Part shown: piece after piece, positions 27,601 to 36,700 of the stretch
How the letters are laid out: each line of letters opens with the position of its first letter
How positions within the stretch are numbered: the stretch's first letter is position 1
The notes under the pieces: generated by a model
What the model saw: only the letters and a program-made list of their open reading frames with translations
The model's database searches: none
Told to the model about the DNA's origin: nothing
From: Phoronis australis
Taxonomy: Eukaryota; Phoronida; Phoronidae
DNA: 64,000 nucleotides
Direction of reading: 5' to 3'
NCBI GenBank assembly: GCA_002633005.1
Contig: NMRA01000034.1
Coordinates: 268,136-332,135, forward strand
Program-made: the position numbers and the translations under genes

Positions 27601-30600
27601 TACTGCGCTACGGTTGGGAAATATAATGATATTGAGAATGCAAATTCACAATAAATTGTTGAAATGATCAATTCGTCAGATGGTGCCTACATAGGACGTA
27701 CATCAGGCAGGTTCGCCCTCTTTCTCCGGTCGACAAGATTGTCGATAATAATCGAATACTGGATTGATATCTTATGAAATCCTCTCAAGTTTTCACTGTC
27801 ATGAATGGCTATAGAATATGTTTGAAATCATGAGATAGGTTGGGTTAACAGTGACACGAAAGGTTTTCTCATAGGACCTTATTGCCATGTCTGTACATCT
27901 TGCCTATCGGCAACTAGAACTCTATAATTTAACCCGTTTATATCCAGAAAGCTGAAATTCCGTAGAATATATTTGTTGACTTTATACACAATCTGATATC
28001 AATAAGCTCATGTGACCATGCTTTTTAGTAGAATTTACCAAAAAGGAAGGCAAATTCAAAACAGTAAGACTAATTACATGACCAAATTTCGTATGTTAAT
28101 ACAAAATCTCAAAAACGCTGTTACAGTTTTCTTGTAGTAGAATAGTGGAGAATAACTCGACTTAGTAGCAGCGTTGTGTTGTGTTGTGGACAGTCTCGGT
28201 CCGTCAGTGAGATGGTTGTATTCAGTAACTAAGTGTGGAACACTCAATTACACTAGTAAAGCAACTGGCAGTAGCAAGATGAGGACTGTCTTTATTAGAC
28301 AAGTGAACGGATTTATATACAAGTCACAAGTATGTGGGTTGCATGCACCAAACTTTATGATTCAATATTCTACAGGAAAATAACAGGAAGCAACTCTAAA
28401 AACTTTCACAACAATCATCTGAACTATTCTGTTGTGTTTGCCATATATGGTAATGGTCAGCTGTCTCTAGGCTATGTTTCTGTGAATGACCATTACGCAA
28501 TCTTGTTTACTACAGAGATCATCAAAACATGTGTGGATGCACCGGATGGGTTGGCCGCTGACTCAGCTGACAGCCAAAACAAGTTTCTATAAACACAAAC
28601 AATTGGCTAGCAAAGAAATAATATCAATAAGTAATAACACTATCAAACTAACATACTAAGAATTATATGTATCATGAATGTCACAGATTTCATGACATTT
28701 CTATAGTTTCATTTTCGTTTTATTCAACTTTTAAAAAATGTTTTCACAAAAATCATGTAAGCCGTGCTATTTGTTGATAGTCCCACGTGCAAAAGTGGAA
28801 CATTTGAAAATCAATTCCTAAAGACATTTTGGAGAACAGTGGAAAAAGCGCAATATCTGCAACTGTCATGTGAATTTGTACTTCTGAGATAGGATGATCC
28901 GAAGTTGCCAAAAATTGAACATTTTTCGAGGGCAGTACATCACCTTAAAAGGGTATGGTATAATCAAGGGGTTGTGGGTCGAGTTCGAATTATCAGTCAC
29001 TTGATAAGCAGCGGCGCGGGAATTTTGACCAGCAGTTGCAGAGGAAAGGTTGAGTAAATGACTAACTTTGATGCTTTTAAATCTCACTCAATTATTTTCG
29101 CAGCAACATTTGTTGTGATAGATTATTCGTAAGCCTATAGTTAGTGAGGATACTTCTGGCGTACACTAAACAACGTTGTGTTTGGTCAATTTATTAAGTA
29201 TTAGCGTGACATGAAGAACAAAACAACCAACAGTACCTAAATAGGCTGCAGACGTCCAGGTTGGCCTTAGTGGCATGTGAGGCTCTGTCCCCGGCCATTA
29301 GTGTACAGCTTAGCATATTGAGCCTGAGCTTCTTTTTTACTTGAAATGTCCCTTTATAGAGTCCTGCCGGGGAGCTCAGTTACACGCTGGGCCTAGTGTT
29401 GACAAACTGGTTATGTCTATGTTTCAAATGGAGAACAAAACTGAAGATTAGCGTATTTGTAAATTTAGTTACGTAGCTTTTAAAAAGAGACTGGAACAGT
29501 GGTCGGGCTCCACGTGGATTTATTCTCGTGCTACGTACAGTACTACCTTGTTTTGTGCTATAGTTACGGTTGGGTACCAGTATGTGAAAATCGGAAGGAT
29601 ATCGGTACTGATGATGCCAATTCGATACCGATACTCTTTCGATATCGATACCGAGTACTAAGTTACAACAAACTTGAGATATGAAGACTCGAGTGCCTAA
29701 CCCTAATCCTGATACTTAGGTTACTGAAAATGGGCAAACTATGTCCCATGTTTTATACAATCTTAAAGGGAAATTATCGGCGAAAAATTGATTTTCTGAG
29801 ACCAGCTTCAGCGAAGAAGCGGACTTGTAACCCGTGGACAAGCGCAAACGGAAAGTTACGCCTGCTGAGCTGTCTGTTTCAAGTGAAATTTACCTCGTGT
29901 CACATAGTTAACTGCACACAGGGAAATGAAATACTTACTGACCTGTAAAACCCCGTTGTAGTCAAAACAATAAATGTAGGGCACATGTTTACAATGATCG
30001 AACGAGAGATTTGTTATTATAAGTCAATGATACAACAATTAATTTTAATTAGCTACATATTGTTCTCGGCTGGGCATGCAACTTTCTGCTGGTGAAGCTA
30101 AGCAACCCCCCCCCCCGATAACTGGCCGAGTGATTATTAAGTGTATTTAACAAGTTAAGTCCCTGGTTTTGATTTGAGCAGATGCTTGGCAGACAATGGC
30201 GAGAATTGGTGATTTGTAATGAAACAGCCGTAAATCGATAGCGCACATTCAAGTAGATTGGCAGAACTTAAGATAATATTCAATGCCAGACGTAAGGCAT
30301 TCACAAATGAAAAAGCGGAACATCAGGATATAGGTCACAACGAAAGGAACAAATGCCCGCCACACAGAAACAACACCCCGATGACGTTTTTTCATTTTAG
30401 TAGCGCCCGTAAATTGGAACAGAGAAATATGAGTAAATCGTGTGCAAACGCACAAAAACATATGTAAATTTTGTCGCGTGTATCAAAAGCGGGCCATTCT
30501 GATGTCGTCGGTGGAGGGACACGGGCCACAATTAATTCAAACGCCAGGATAACCCCGCTGGAAGCTATAAAGATGACAAGAAGTGCAGTGGTCCTTCTTG

Positions 30601-31023
30601 CTTGTACGATATTCAAGTCCTAAAACTGCGGCAATTGTATTTAATCAAGTTTATCAGATAAAAATGTCAATTTTAGAGGTAATTATTGCGGTGTCACCCA
30701 TCCTCACTCGATAAGGTAATCTACACCTCTCCCAGCAACTATCAGACAAAAATGAATTGTTCTGCACCGGTGGTTTCAACAAAATGTCTGTTGACCTGGT
30801 GTACAAAAAAATAAATTGCCACTCACCATTTGCCCTTGTTGTTGCTTAGCAACCCAACAGATACACCGAAGTAGGAATTAGGTGAGCCAGAGAATATCTG
30901 TGGGCTGTTTCGAGTGTCCACGTTGAAGCATGCACTGTTACCAAAGCATAGACCAAACACTAATGCAAGACTGTTCCATGTGGCTGTCTTGGAAACGAGT
31001 CTCCGTTGATGACAAAACCACAT
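1466..31023 (-). CDS. Integrin alpha chain, alpha4/alpha9-like (5' 12 exons, 3' end off window)
   Basis: Integrin alpha subunits pair with a beta subunit at the plasma membrane and bind matrix or cell-surface ligands. Twelve exons were joined by eye. Every border is AG/GT and every phase matches, giving 586 codons. In order: a signal peptide (start codon 31021-31023); the mature start [14 protein letters not shown]; seven FG-GAP propeller blades; and the first ~80 residues of the thigh domain. Three calcium loops are visible in blades 5-7: [18 protein letters not shown] and DLDDNGYPD. No I (vWA) domain interrupts blades 2 and 3, so this is an I-domain-less alpha chain. [30 protein letters not shown] and LTLC resemble vertebrate alpha4/alpha9 most closely, from memory of that family. 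Calf domains, membrane segment and GFFKR tail must lie left of position 1. Clade assignment is inference; integrin identity is secure. Confidence 0.95.
1639..2123. other. Integrin intron 11
   Basis: 485 bases. Apart from the TTTCGAAGCACAAA dispersed motif near 1790, I see nothing in it. Confidence 0.7.
2124..2333 (-). CDS. Integrin alpha exon 11 (blade 7 end, thigh start)
   Basis: Encodes [20 protein letters not shown], the conserved last propeller strand and linker, then [11 protein letters not shown] and the thigh-domain [11 protein letters not shown] with its paired cysteines. The acceptor is TTTTACAG. I chose the donor GTTAGT just before an in-frame stop because it restores phase with exon 12. 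Confidence 0.93.
2503..3024. mobile_element. 522-bp MITE in integrin intron 10
   Basis: ATAGTCGGTGGGCCAGAT at the left is mirrored at 3007-3024. The inverted similarity continues inward for ~150 bp (GTGAGTACTTTGGGGGGGC, AAAAAGTTCCCAC, TGCACATTTTT). AT-rich centre, no coding. Confidence 0.8.
5278..5490 (+). repeat. AGTCAC/AGTCAT-rich imperfect tandem repeat
   Basis: TTAGTCACATTTTAGTCA-type units recur, with two diverged ~105-base copies plus a partial copy. It lies in integrin intron 10. Confidence 0.75.
5716..5901 (-). CDS. Integrin alpha exon 10 (blades 6-7, calcium loop 3)
   Basis: Encodes [20 protein letters not shown], then [17 protein letters not shown]: the end of blade 6 and the calcium loop of blade 7, completed by the first codon of exon 11. 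The acceptor is TAAACAG and the donor GTAAGA. The phase is 1 at both ends. Confidence 0.95.
5902..6597. other. Integrin intron 9
   Basis: About 700 bases; no feature recognised. Confidence 0.7.
6598..6706 (-). CDS. Integrin alpha exon 9 (blade 6, calcium loop 2)
   Basis: Encodes [20 protein letters not shown] and DINMDSYE. The last calcium ligand (Asp) is split across the junction with exon 10. The acceptor is TCAAACAG and the donor GTATAT; phase 0 in, 1 out. Confidence 0.93.
6707..8277. other. Integrin intron 8
   Basis: A poly-G run at ~7593-7606 followed by GGGCCGGGCCGGGCCCC is the only notable item. The short frames here are not supported as coding. Confidence 0.65.
8278..8418 (-). CDS. 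Integrin alpha exon 8 (blade 5, calcium loop 1)
   Basis: Forty-seven codons: [28 protein letters not shown] and [11 protein letters not shown]. It contains the full FG-GAP signature and the calcium loop DVNHDGLDD. The acceptor is TTTTCAG and the donor GTAAGG. This is the most diagnostic exon of the gene and the one closest to alpha4/alpha9. Confidence 0.97.
8703..8801 (-). CDS. Integrin alpha exon 7 (blade 4)
   Basis: Thirty-three codons, phase 0 at both ends: [14 protein letters not shown], then [11 protein letters not shown]. The acceptor is TATGCGTAG and the donor GTAAAA. It fills the gap between blade 4 and the calcium-binding blade 5 in the order expected for integrins. Confidence 0.88.
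8802..9964. other. Integrin intron 6
   Basis: No gene, repeat or regulatory feature recognised. Confidence 0.65.
9965..10050 (-). CDS. Integrin alpha exon 6 (blade 3/4)
   Basis: Encodes [10 protein letters not shown] and [13 protein letters not shown], the 'LGYSV..G.F......VVGAP' unit of a FG-GAP repeat. The acceptor is TTTTTCAG and the donor GTATGC. Eighty-six bases, phase 1 to phase 0. The LINE relic lies in the intron between this exon and exon 5. Confidence 0.92.
11535..12054 (+). mobile_element. 3' fragment of a second LINE (LINE B) nested in LINE A
   Basis: The LINE A reading frame stops near 11530 and resumes at 12055. The insert encodes [19 protein letters not shown] and a stop at 11761-11763, typical of LINE ORF2 C-termini. 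A 3' UTR follows with the hairpin TTAGCC-TAT-GGCTAA (11945-11959), AATAAAG and an (ATT)n(GTT)n tail at 12005-12053. Same orientation as LINE A. A clear target duplication was not found. Confidence 0.8.
12005..12053 (+). repeat. (ATT)n/(GTT)n tail microsatellite
   Basis: A trinucleotide tail directly after AATAAAG of LINE B, marking its 3' terminus. Confidence 0.9.
13697..13838. repeat. ~140-bp foldback palindrome
   Basis: The arms ACATTATTCCGCGTAT and ATACGCGGAATAATGT face each other across a short centre at ~13768. The pairing extends outward, with mismatches, to ACAAAACGT/ACGTTTTGT. A MITE-like hairpin; open frames on both strands here are by-products. Confidence 0.8.
14414..14546 (-). CDS. 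Integrin alpha exon 5 (blade 3)
   Basis: Encodes [19 protein letters not shown], the strongly conserved 'LLGAPG.YDWSGT' strand of integrin blade 3, then [14 protein letters not shown]. The acceptor follows TTATCAACAG and the donor is GTAAGC. Phase 0 in, phase 1 out. Confidence 0.94.
14547..15609. other. Integrin intron 4
   Basis: No feature recognised in about 1.06 kb. Confidence 0.65.
15610..15810 (-). CDS. Integrin alpha exon 4 (blade 2)
   Basis: Sixty-seven codons starting [15 protein letters not shown] and NGMCFEL, the 'VCAHRW...GVCY' disulfide pair of integrin blade 2. It ends [19 protein letters not shown]. The acceptor is TGTCTTAG and the donor GTAAGT; both ends are phase 0. The conserved 'PC...CQAG' disulfide of alpha4/alpha9 is absent: neither cysteine is present here. 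Confidence 0.92.
16137..16484. mobile_element. 348-bp inverted-repeat element, hammerhead/PLE-like ends
   Basis: Inverted arms of ~70 bp start TATACATGCCCARCGTTTCG. Read outward, each arm contains a GAGGATGGTGAA/CAGGATGGTGAA ... TTCA(T/C)CGAAACG pattern. This resembles the short hammerhead-ribozyme cores known in Penelope-like element termini, but core position C3 does not match. It may be a degraded relic. Confidence 0.6.
16570..16665 (+). repeat. (TA/CA)n microsatellite
   Basis: An ATGTATATA stretch passing into an interrupted CA run, in integrin intron 3. Confidence 0.95.
16893..16993 (-). CDS. Integrin alpha exon 3 (blade 1/2)
   Basis: Encodes the tail of the first blade: [10 protein letters not shown] and ADGGRVV, matching the 'WLGVSL..QP..GGRVVVC' consensus of integrin alpha chains. 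The acceptor is TTTCAG and the donor GTGAGT, and phase 1 joins cleanly with exon 2. A 101-base exon with no long open frame of its own; it was found by homology and phase. Confidence 0.87.
16994..18034. other. Integrin intron 2
   Basis: No feature recognised in about 1.04 kb. Confidence 0.65.
18035..18156 (-). CDS. Integrin alpha exon 2 (blade 1)
   Basis: The acceptor TTCCAACAG is followed by codons for [11 protein letters not shown] and the disulfide-type pair in [16 protein letters not shown]; the donor is GTAGGA. The split Trp codon with exon 1 is in phase. LLVGAPK is the conserved first-blade motif of integrin alpha chains. The exon lies 12.7 kb downstream of exon 1, across the largest intron. 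Confidence 0.92.
18492..18665 (+). repeat. (GAT)n trinucleotide microsatellite
   Basis: About 58 near-perfect GAT/GAC triplets in integrin intron 1. They give long poly-Asp and poly-Met open frames that are not genes. Confidence 0.97.
19187..21914. mobile_element. 2.7-kb inverted-repeat element with CTCGAG subterminal repeats
   Basis: The ends TACGGTGGTTCAAAGATGAT (left) and the complement of the right end, TACGGTGGCCCAAAGATGAC, form terminal inverted repeats of ~45 bp. They lead into arrays of the palindromic motif GATCTCGAGATCCCGA / AATTATCTC (19230-19345 and 21800-21880). About half of the element is a nested TTAA-flanked element at 19531-20911. No transposase frame is recognisable, so it is non-autonomous. 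The superfamily is unknown. Confidence 0.75.
19531..20911. mobile_element. TTAA-type non-autonomous element, copy 1 (nested)
   Basis: The left end ATTATCCCAAACCTTATTTA and the complement of the right end, GGATATCTCAAACCTTGTTC, are inverted repeats of ~20 bp. TCAA lies on the left and TTAA on the right. About 1.38 kb, similar along its whole length to the copy at 26267-27563. It lies inside the element at 19187-21914. Confidence 0.8.
23090..23330 (+). pseudogene. Decayed THAP domain
   Basis: In one frame [20 protein letters not shown] and [17 protein letters not shown] match the first two-thirds of a THAP zinc finger (Cys, the FFRLP core and the invariant Trp). After a stop at 23227-23229 a shifted frame reads [20 protein letters not shown], the end of the domain, with the expected C-x-x-H degraded to F-G-R-Y. 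A relic, probably of a THAP transposon, inside integrin intron 1. Confidence 0.7.
25014..25813. repeat. Dispersed ~800-bp repeat, copy 1
   Basis: Collinear with 32610-34071 (for example GAATATTGATTAAGCAATTAG, GCCAATGATATGATTAGATA, CATCGTGGGTAGTAAGA). The ends carry short imperfect inverted repeats TATCAGAA...CTCTGACA. A possible non-autonomous DNA transposon; no target duplication is clear. Confidence 0.65.
25926..26060 (+). pseudogene. Partial THAP-like domain
   Basis: Starts [20 protein letters not shown], then [19 protein letters not shown], which has the C-x-x-C, aromatic-P and Trp pattern of a THAP N-terminal half. No C-x2-H second half is visible before the stop at 26163. A fragment; homology is suggestive only. 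Confidence 0.45.
26267..27563. mobile_element. TTAA-type non-autonomous element, copy 2
   Basis: Flanked by TTAA at 26263-26266 and 27564-27567. The terminal repeats are TGTTATCTCAAACC and, at the other end, the complement of GGTTATCTCAAACC. 1297 bp, collinear with 19531-20911 with many substitutions and small indels, so the copies are old. No coding capacity is recognised. Confidence 0.85.
29366..29435 (+). other. Weak tRNA-like (SINE head?) sequence
   Basis: GAGCTCAGTTACACGCTGG resembles a pol III A box and GTTTCAAATGG, ~45 bases on, a B box. I could not fold a convincing tRNA, so at best a decayed SINE head. Confidence 0.2.
30827..31023 (-). CDS. Integrin alpha exon 1 (signal peptide, propeller start)
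   Basis: Sixty-five codons plus two bases. The start codon at 31021-31023 begins a 32-residue leader with a hydrophobic core ([10 protein letters not shown]), followed by the classic mature integrin N-terminus [20 protein letters not shown] and GVSVGLL. The donor GTGAGT lies immediately after base 30827. A short upstream UTR exon cannot be excluded. Confidence 0.93.
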
Positions 31024-31130
31024 GGCTAAATTTGGCTGGGGCTCAACTATGAGGCCCGAAACCTGTTGCTGTAGTGCTGACTAAAACACCACCGTACGTC
31101 CTCACAACGGCTGTGTCAAATTAACCGGAA

Positions 31131-31606
31131 TTAGTTTTCTATGTATTCCACGCTCACACATACAATGTTCTGTGCAAGAAACTTAAACACTCGATCGCTG
31201 GCAGGCGTGGTTGTGACTTCATCGCTTGATGCAAACACGACAAATAAGTCATTTCCTGAGTTCGGGTCAGCTATCTGATCAACATCCGTGGTGACTTCCC
31301 GTCTGTCCCAAACGAAAGAACATCCTTTCATGCTGTGTAAGGCAGGCAAGGAATATGTTTTCATGAACTTAGACTTGGCCAGTAAAAATAGCAGTGATTC
31401 GTTAGCCGATGCGATCGTTAGCATTTTTCAGTGAGCTTTTTTGGTAAGCGAATAAACATGTCATCGTCTGGGTCGGTCCACTGCGTGTAGCTGTTGTCGA
31501 TTCTTACAATATGACAACTTACTATCCCAGTGCGGCGACCAGGGCCGGGTAGACCTGGGGTCATGGGCTCCTCGTTGATTAACAGAATGAAGTAACATTC
31601 GGGCAT
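31131..31606 (-). other. Two overlapping open frames upstream of integrin start
   Basis: Frames of 62 and 97 codons (31418-31606 and 31131-31424) lie just 5' of integrin exon 1. They contain WTDPDDDMFIRLPKKL and VTTDVDQIADPNSGND but match nothing I know. They may be 5' UTR or leader sequence, a relic, or chance. Confidence 0.2.
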
Positions 31607-32109
31607 TCGGACTGGTTGGAGAATAATACCAATGCATCCTGATTAGTTCGATGTTGAGAAATGTACAGGAATAATGCTATATCTAGCTGTTGAGAACTGC
31701 CGTTGTGGATTGCGGCTGTCGCAACAAGAAGGGGCTAAATCGGTACATTTCACACATATTCGCGTTTTTGACATACTCAAGGTAACGAAGCGTCAAATAA
31801 AACTAGAAAGCGGCTATCTATACTTTTCCGGCTCTTCCTAGTACCCTTGTTCACGCAAAAGGGCATGCACCCTGACTTGTGCGCCAGGACCACTCTAGAT
31901 CCCCTAGGTAGCTCTGTGACAGAGGCTAACACACTGACCAATGGCTTTAAACCGGACACTGACGTTTCGGATTACATAATACTTAAGAACATCATTAAAG
32001 ATGGCTTACGTAAATTCATCCTTACAAAATTGTCCTAATGTAAGTTGCTTTGAGTGCAACAACGGCACAACAGAAAAGTGGATTCATGAGCATCAGATGG
32101 CAGGTATTA

Positions 32110-32330
32110 GTTGGTTGTTTATTTTATTTCAACATTTAGGGCCTTGGCCCACATGCTACGATAAAATTTACAGGATAACGCTGAGCAGCTTTTCCCTGAG
32201 GGTAGTGGCGTGCAAAACTTTCAGTAGATTAATCTGAGCAATAAGCTCGAACATTTTAATTTGCTTTACAAATTTATGTTTATTTGGTTCACGCCAGCAC
32301 CACTCAGGTATAAATGCAGTTCTCAGAGAA
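32110..32330 (-). mobile_element. LINE 3'-tail fragment (minus strand)
   Basis: On the minus strand a short protein-like run (FVKQIKMFELIAQINLLKVL and HATTLREKLLSVIL) ends in a stop. It is followed by a GGGCC-AAG-GGCCC-type hairpin near 32139-32150 and an AATAAAATAAAC tail. The layout is the same as the 3' ends of LINE A and B. About 100 bp of similar sequence flanks it as a direct repeat (31990-32110 and 32335-32450). Confidence 0.5.
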
Positions 32331-32609
32331 CAGTACTTTTTACATTGTCCTAATTAAGTTTCACTGAGACGTGATGCTTTGAGTGCGACAACGCACAGGC
32401 CAGTGAAAGGTGGATTCATGAGCACGGCAGGTATTAGTTATCTACCTTTGATAATACAGCAGTTCTCTTCTGTTATGAAACCAGCATCCGGGATCAAATC
32501 TTTTTACTCGAAATCAAAATCGAAATTTGTTTGGCACTTTCTATTCTACTTTCATATGTTTAAACCATAATTTATCGGAGCACAGAACAGTAGACACTTA
32601 CTTGAGCTC

Positions 32610-34071
32610 TGTCAGAATAAATATTGATTATTTAAGTAATTAGTAGAGATAATTTCATTTAAATTGCCCAAAACTTGTGCATATGCACTTTTAAACCATG
32701 AGTCAAACTCGTTTACATGTATTTGGGACGTTAACATCCATTTTCAGATGATATTTACCACTTTGGTTCTAGGGTCAATGTCTTTAAAGTTTCTAGAAAT
32801 TTCTGAGAGCAGATGGTAACAGCCAATGATATGATTAGATAAGCAATCTAGATCATGTGGTTTTTATAAGACAAACGTAAAGTAAGTGCGTTATTATAAT
32901 TTTGGCAGAAGTTTGGAAAATACTCAGATGGGATTTAATAGTTGAAGCTAGATTTGCTACAGTGTACAGAAGAAATTGTACGACAGAGCCATTTCATGGA
33001 AGATTCTCAAGAGAGTCTTGGCAAGGGCAAATATTAACGTACACTATGAGGAAGTTAATTTAGAGCTTGTCACTTGCATCGTGGGTAGTAAGAAACTGCT
33101 TGCAAGTGTTGCGTCAAGAGCAACTGTGACCAGCAAGTACTCTATGTGGCAGTACAGTGTGTGTTAGTTCGAAGATTCACCAATAGGACTGTCATACAAC
33201 GATAGACTCCTACAGCTTCGAGAACACACATCAATGGACTCTTCGCCCTTTCTTCACTCTGTCAAAAACTGCATGCAAAGAAAGAAATGTTTTGAGTCCG
33301 TTCATATCACAAGCCTTGCAGATGAGCTCAGAAACTTTATTCTCTCTCGTATTTTTGACCCTTTAACTCCCACTGAAAACCAGGCTAAACTGAGAAAAAT
33401 AGGGACAAAAACGCCAAATAGGCACTTTTCACACCAAAACTACCATTTCCTGCCAATGCTCGACCAAAGCCGACATTAGATTCCGAAAGCAAGTTTCCTA
33501 CCAATTCCAAAAATGTGGTCCAAATGTACTGTCAACCAACTATTTTTTTGAAAATCAGGCTTGTTTGAGGGCTACCTGAAATCGCGGCCAATTTATCAGT
33601 TTCGAGCCAGCAATGCACAATTGCAACAGGGGGCCACCATCTTGAAGAAAAGTGCAGCTACAGCCGAGTAAGTGGTCATTTTTCATCCTCAGCATGTCCA
33701 CAAATACAAACAAACCACATTCACTTGGCCTACATACAACACCCAACTAAAAAATGCCCCCAGCCTGGCCTACCCCTATATTTTAATATTTTGGGAGTGC
33801 AGCAGCCTAAATGTTCAGTGCTGCCACCAAAACATATAAGACGTTTGATTATTTTTAGTTAATTGATTGAAATAATCCTTACAGAGTGCGCTAGCGTATA
33901 GTTACACTTCTTCATGATTGTTGGTCTACTTTATCAACAACGGGTTCACTTGTTTTAGCTGGTGGTTATCATATAATAAATTAATTACTGGATTTAATCA
34001 TTCTCTTTCCATCCACGCACAATCTCAAAGCATGTCTACCTTTTAAACGAACCCACAGTCAACTTCTGACA
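32610..34071. repeat. Dispersed ~800-bp repeat, copy 2, with ~610-bp insertion
   Basis: The second copy of the repeat at 25014-25813, with ends TGTCAGAA...TTCTGACA. Similarity is broken at about 33224-33836 by ~610 bp absent from copy 1. The insert holds a short open frame (33234-33476) that I do not recognise. Confidence 0.65.
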
Positions 34072-36700
34072 AGTTCAGTCGCACATCGAGTGAAATGCCA
34101 AAAATAATATCGATCATTTTGAATACAACGAGGCTTGAACTGCATGAGTGAATGTTTACTTTCCAATAGCTAACACAAAGCGAAGTTCGTGTACCAAATT
34201 AGCCGGTCAAAAATAATTACCCAGTTTATAATTGTATAACTAATGGAAATATGACCGTGCTTTTGGTCATTTTTTTGTATCTAAAATGATATGAAGTGTT
34301 CTAGCAGAAGACCCATCAGCCGGTTCGTTAATACCGTGACCATGTTTTTTCTTACCCCCGTCATTTCTCGTTTCCCGTTGTAGAATAATAAATCTAGGGG
34401 GTGCATGTATATAGTCCAGCCAGCTACATAGTTAGATCCCGGACCTGTAAACTAGGATTCGCTCTCGAAAACGACACTCGTTCAGTTGGAAAATTCTGGT
34501 TTGAAGTCAACTCAACACGTAGGCTACTGCAAAACGCCCTGTCCGATTTTTTGCAACTCTTGTATTTGATTGTCCAAAAGAAGTGAAAAAACGTCGTTTA
34601 CTTGGACCATTCTGCCATTTTTTTCAACGAAGTCGGTCATCAACGCTCATGACACTCTGCTATCTGACCGGGGATTTCCGATAAAGCGCCTATCTCCACA
34701 AAATTAAAAAGAAATGATGCCCAAGGATCTTTCCGGGAATGAAAAATAACTTTAAGAAATCGTTGTTTCCAAAACAGCGGGAAGAAAAAGCAAGTTGAAG
34801 AAATTATTGTCGTCCAGGGCGCTTTATCTGAAACCTCCGGTATGACAACCCCCCCCCCCTGAGCTAGTGAATGTTTTACTGAGACGAATGACTAGAAATT
34901 TAGTTCCTTGGATTCTACTTCAGTTACACGAAAGTGAAACCAGTTTGGATAATTTGTTGCGTACTAACATAACCTTACCGTAGTAGACGAGAAAGCGCAC
35001 TGTTTACCCGGAGTATCCAGCGAAGTTCTCGGCGTATCAAGGGCTTGATGGCACCGTCACGGATTGAACTGAGCAAGTCGTCATTCATGGGCTTGGTTGA
35101 ACGTGTTGGATGAGATATTCGTTAACCAACACTCTTGTTTAGCGTACAGGTTTCAAAGTCAAAAAAACGAACAATAAAAAAGACAAACGATAACACAACT
35201 GTTTTTAAAATTGAAAAGTAAATAGTAGCCGCCTTTGAATTTTTTAAATCGATGCATCATAAGAGAAATTTGCGAACAGGTTTTCTCAGCATCGCGGCTA
35301 AGCCACAAGTATTATTTTGTGTATCGATTAGGACGGGTTAAATCCCGTCCTCACACACACTTACCCGAGAACAACTTGCGCTAATGCAACTTGCCCCACT
35401 TTGTAAGTGGAGCGTCCACACACAAACACACATACCTGATAACTAGGGTAAGGCGGAAATTGTCGCTCTGTGCATGACAATGGCTGGTGCGAATATGGCG
35501 CGCCCAAGAAGACCCGTCTGTACATGTATGTAACCGCAGCAGATGATTACTTCCGCCCTACCCCACGTTTATGGCCACACAGCCGGTTAAAGTGGCGCAA
35601 GTTACTCTAGAACAAAATGGGGGTAATAAAACCCCAAATGTTAGCGTAGGAGTTGTCTCATGCTGTCCCCGCGACGACTGGGTGATCTCGGCATACAACC
35701 TGTATGTGTATTAGTTCTATAAGTAGTAAGGCCGCTACCCGTATCCTTACAGAAAATTTCGAAACTGCATGGTACTGCGACATTGTTTGTGAGGCTAGTC
35801 AGCAGAGAAGATGGCCCGTGTCGAGTCGAGCCAAGGTTTTCAGCCAAGACGGTTATAAAGTCGATCCGACGCTTCTAATCTCTATAAACAAGACAGGCCT
35901 GGTTTATAGATGTGTCTGGTCTAAAAAAAATTTTTTGTGACATGAGGCGAGTGCATTTAGGACAACTTAAAGGTATGTAGGACTTTCGAAAATAATCCAA
36001 ATTTGGCAAACTTCTGAACATATATCTCAGACATCATTGATCGGATTCACACAAAACTTTCAGATGCTATGCTTTATGCAGTTTTCTACTAAATGCTAGA
36101 TTTTACGAAAAACACTGTCACGTGACCCAATCAATAGCAGATTTGTATATTAAAGTCGATAGACAAATTCTACTGATTTTCTACTTTCAGAAAATATATT
36201 ACTTTTACTGAGTTGAAATCTAGTTTTTCTTGTACACCCAGACTTGTCAATAAGATCCTAGACAACCCAAGTCCTCTGTTGTTTGAAAGTATCAGTGATA
36301 CAAGTGTGAAATATCACCATCGAAATTTCGCGATTTCGACGAATTATGTGAAGCAGCACTGAAGTCGAGAAAGGAACATTTTGTTGCGATTTTGTGCTTC
36401 AAAACTTCGTCGAATTTCGACGTTGTCCACTTTATATTGAAAACTACTGTAAGAAGTATTAATCACAATTATTTTGAGCAAGTTGGAGATAACACAAATT
36501 TAAACAAAACGCAAACGATTTGTAACTTCACATTTGAGTGTATATCATTATTAATATGCAGACAAATGTAAAAAATTTTCAATTATTAATCCAACTGTGC
36601 CACGTGTCAACATGTCAAAGGCTTGATCGCCAACCTACGGACACAGTTTTAACCTTTTGACGTGAAAACTTGGTGCAGAAACAGACATACTGCAAAATGC
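34072..36700. other. Intergenic stretch between integrin and EF-hand genes
   Basis: Apart from a C-run near 34850, the probable MITE at 35361-35626 and the small hairpin GACGGGTTAAATCCCGTC near 35333, nothing is recognised. Confidence 0.6.
35361..35626. mobile_element. Probable ~266-bp MITE
   Basis: The left end TTACCCGAGAACAACTTGCGC is partly mirrored by the right end (GGCGCAAGTTACTCTAGAAC...GGGGGTAA). CTAGGGTAAGGCGGAA and TTCCGCCCTACCCC form inner arms. The inverted match contains gaps. Confidence 0.45.

Larger units (their letters stand above)
18157..30826. other. Integrin intron 1 (12.7 kb)
   Basis: Holds the GAT microsatellite, the nested pair at 19187-21914, two THAP relics, dispersed repeat copy 1, TTAA element copy 2 and the weak tRNA-like patch. 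A C-run lies near 30104. I see nothing in 27570-29360 or most of 29440-30826. Confidence 0.7.
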
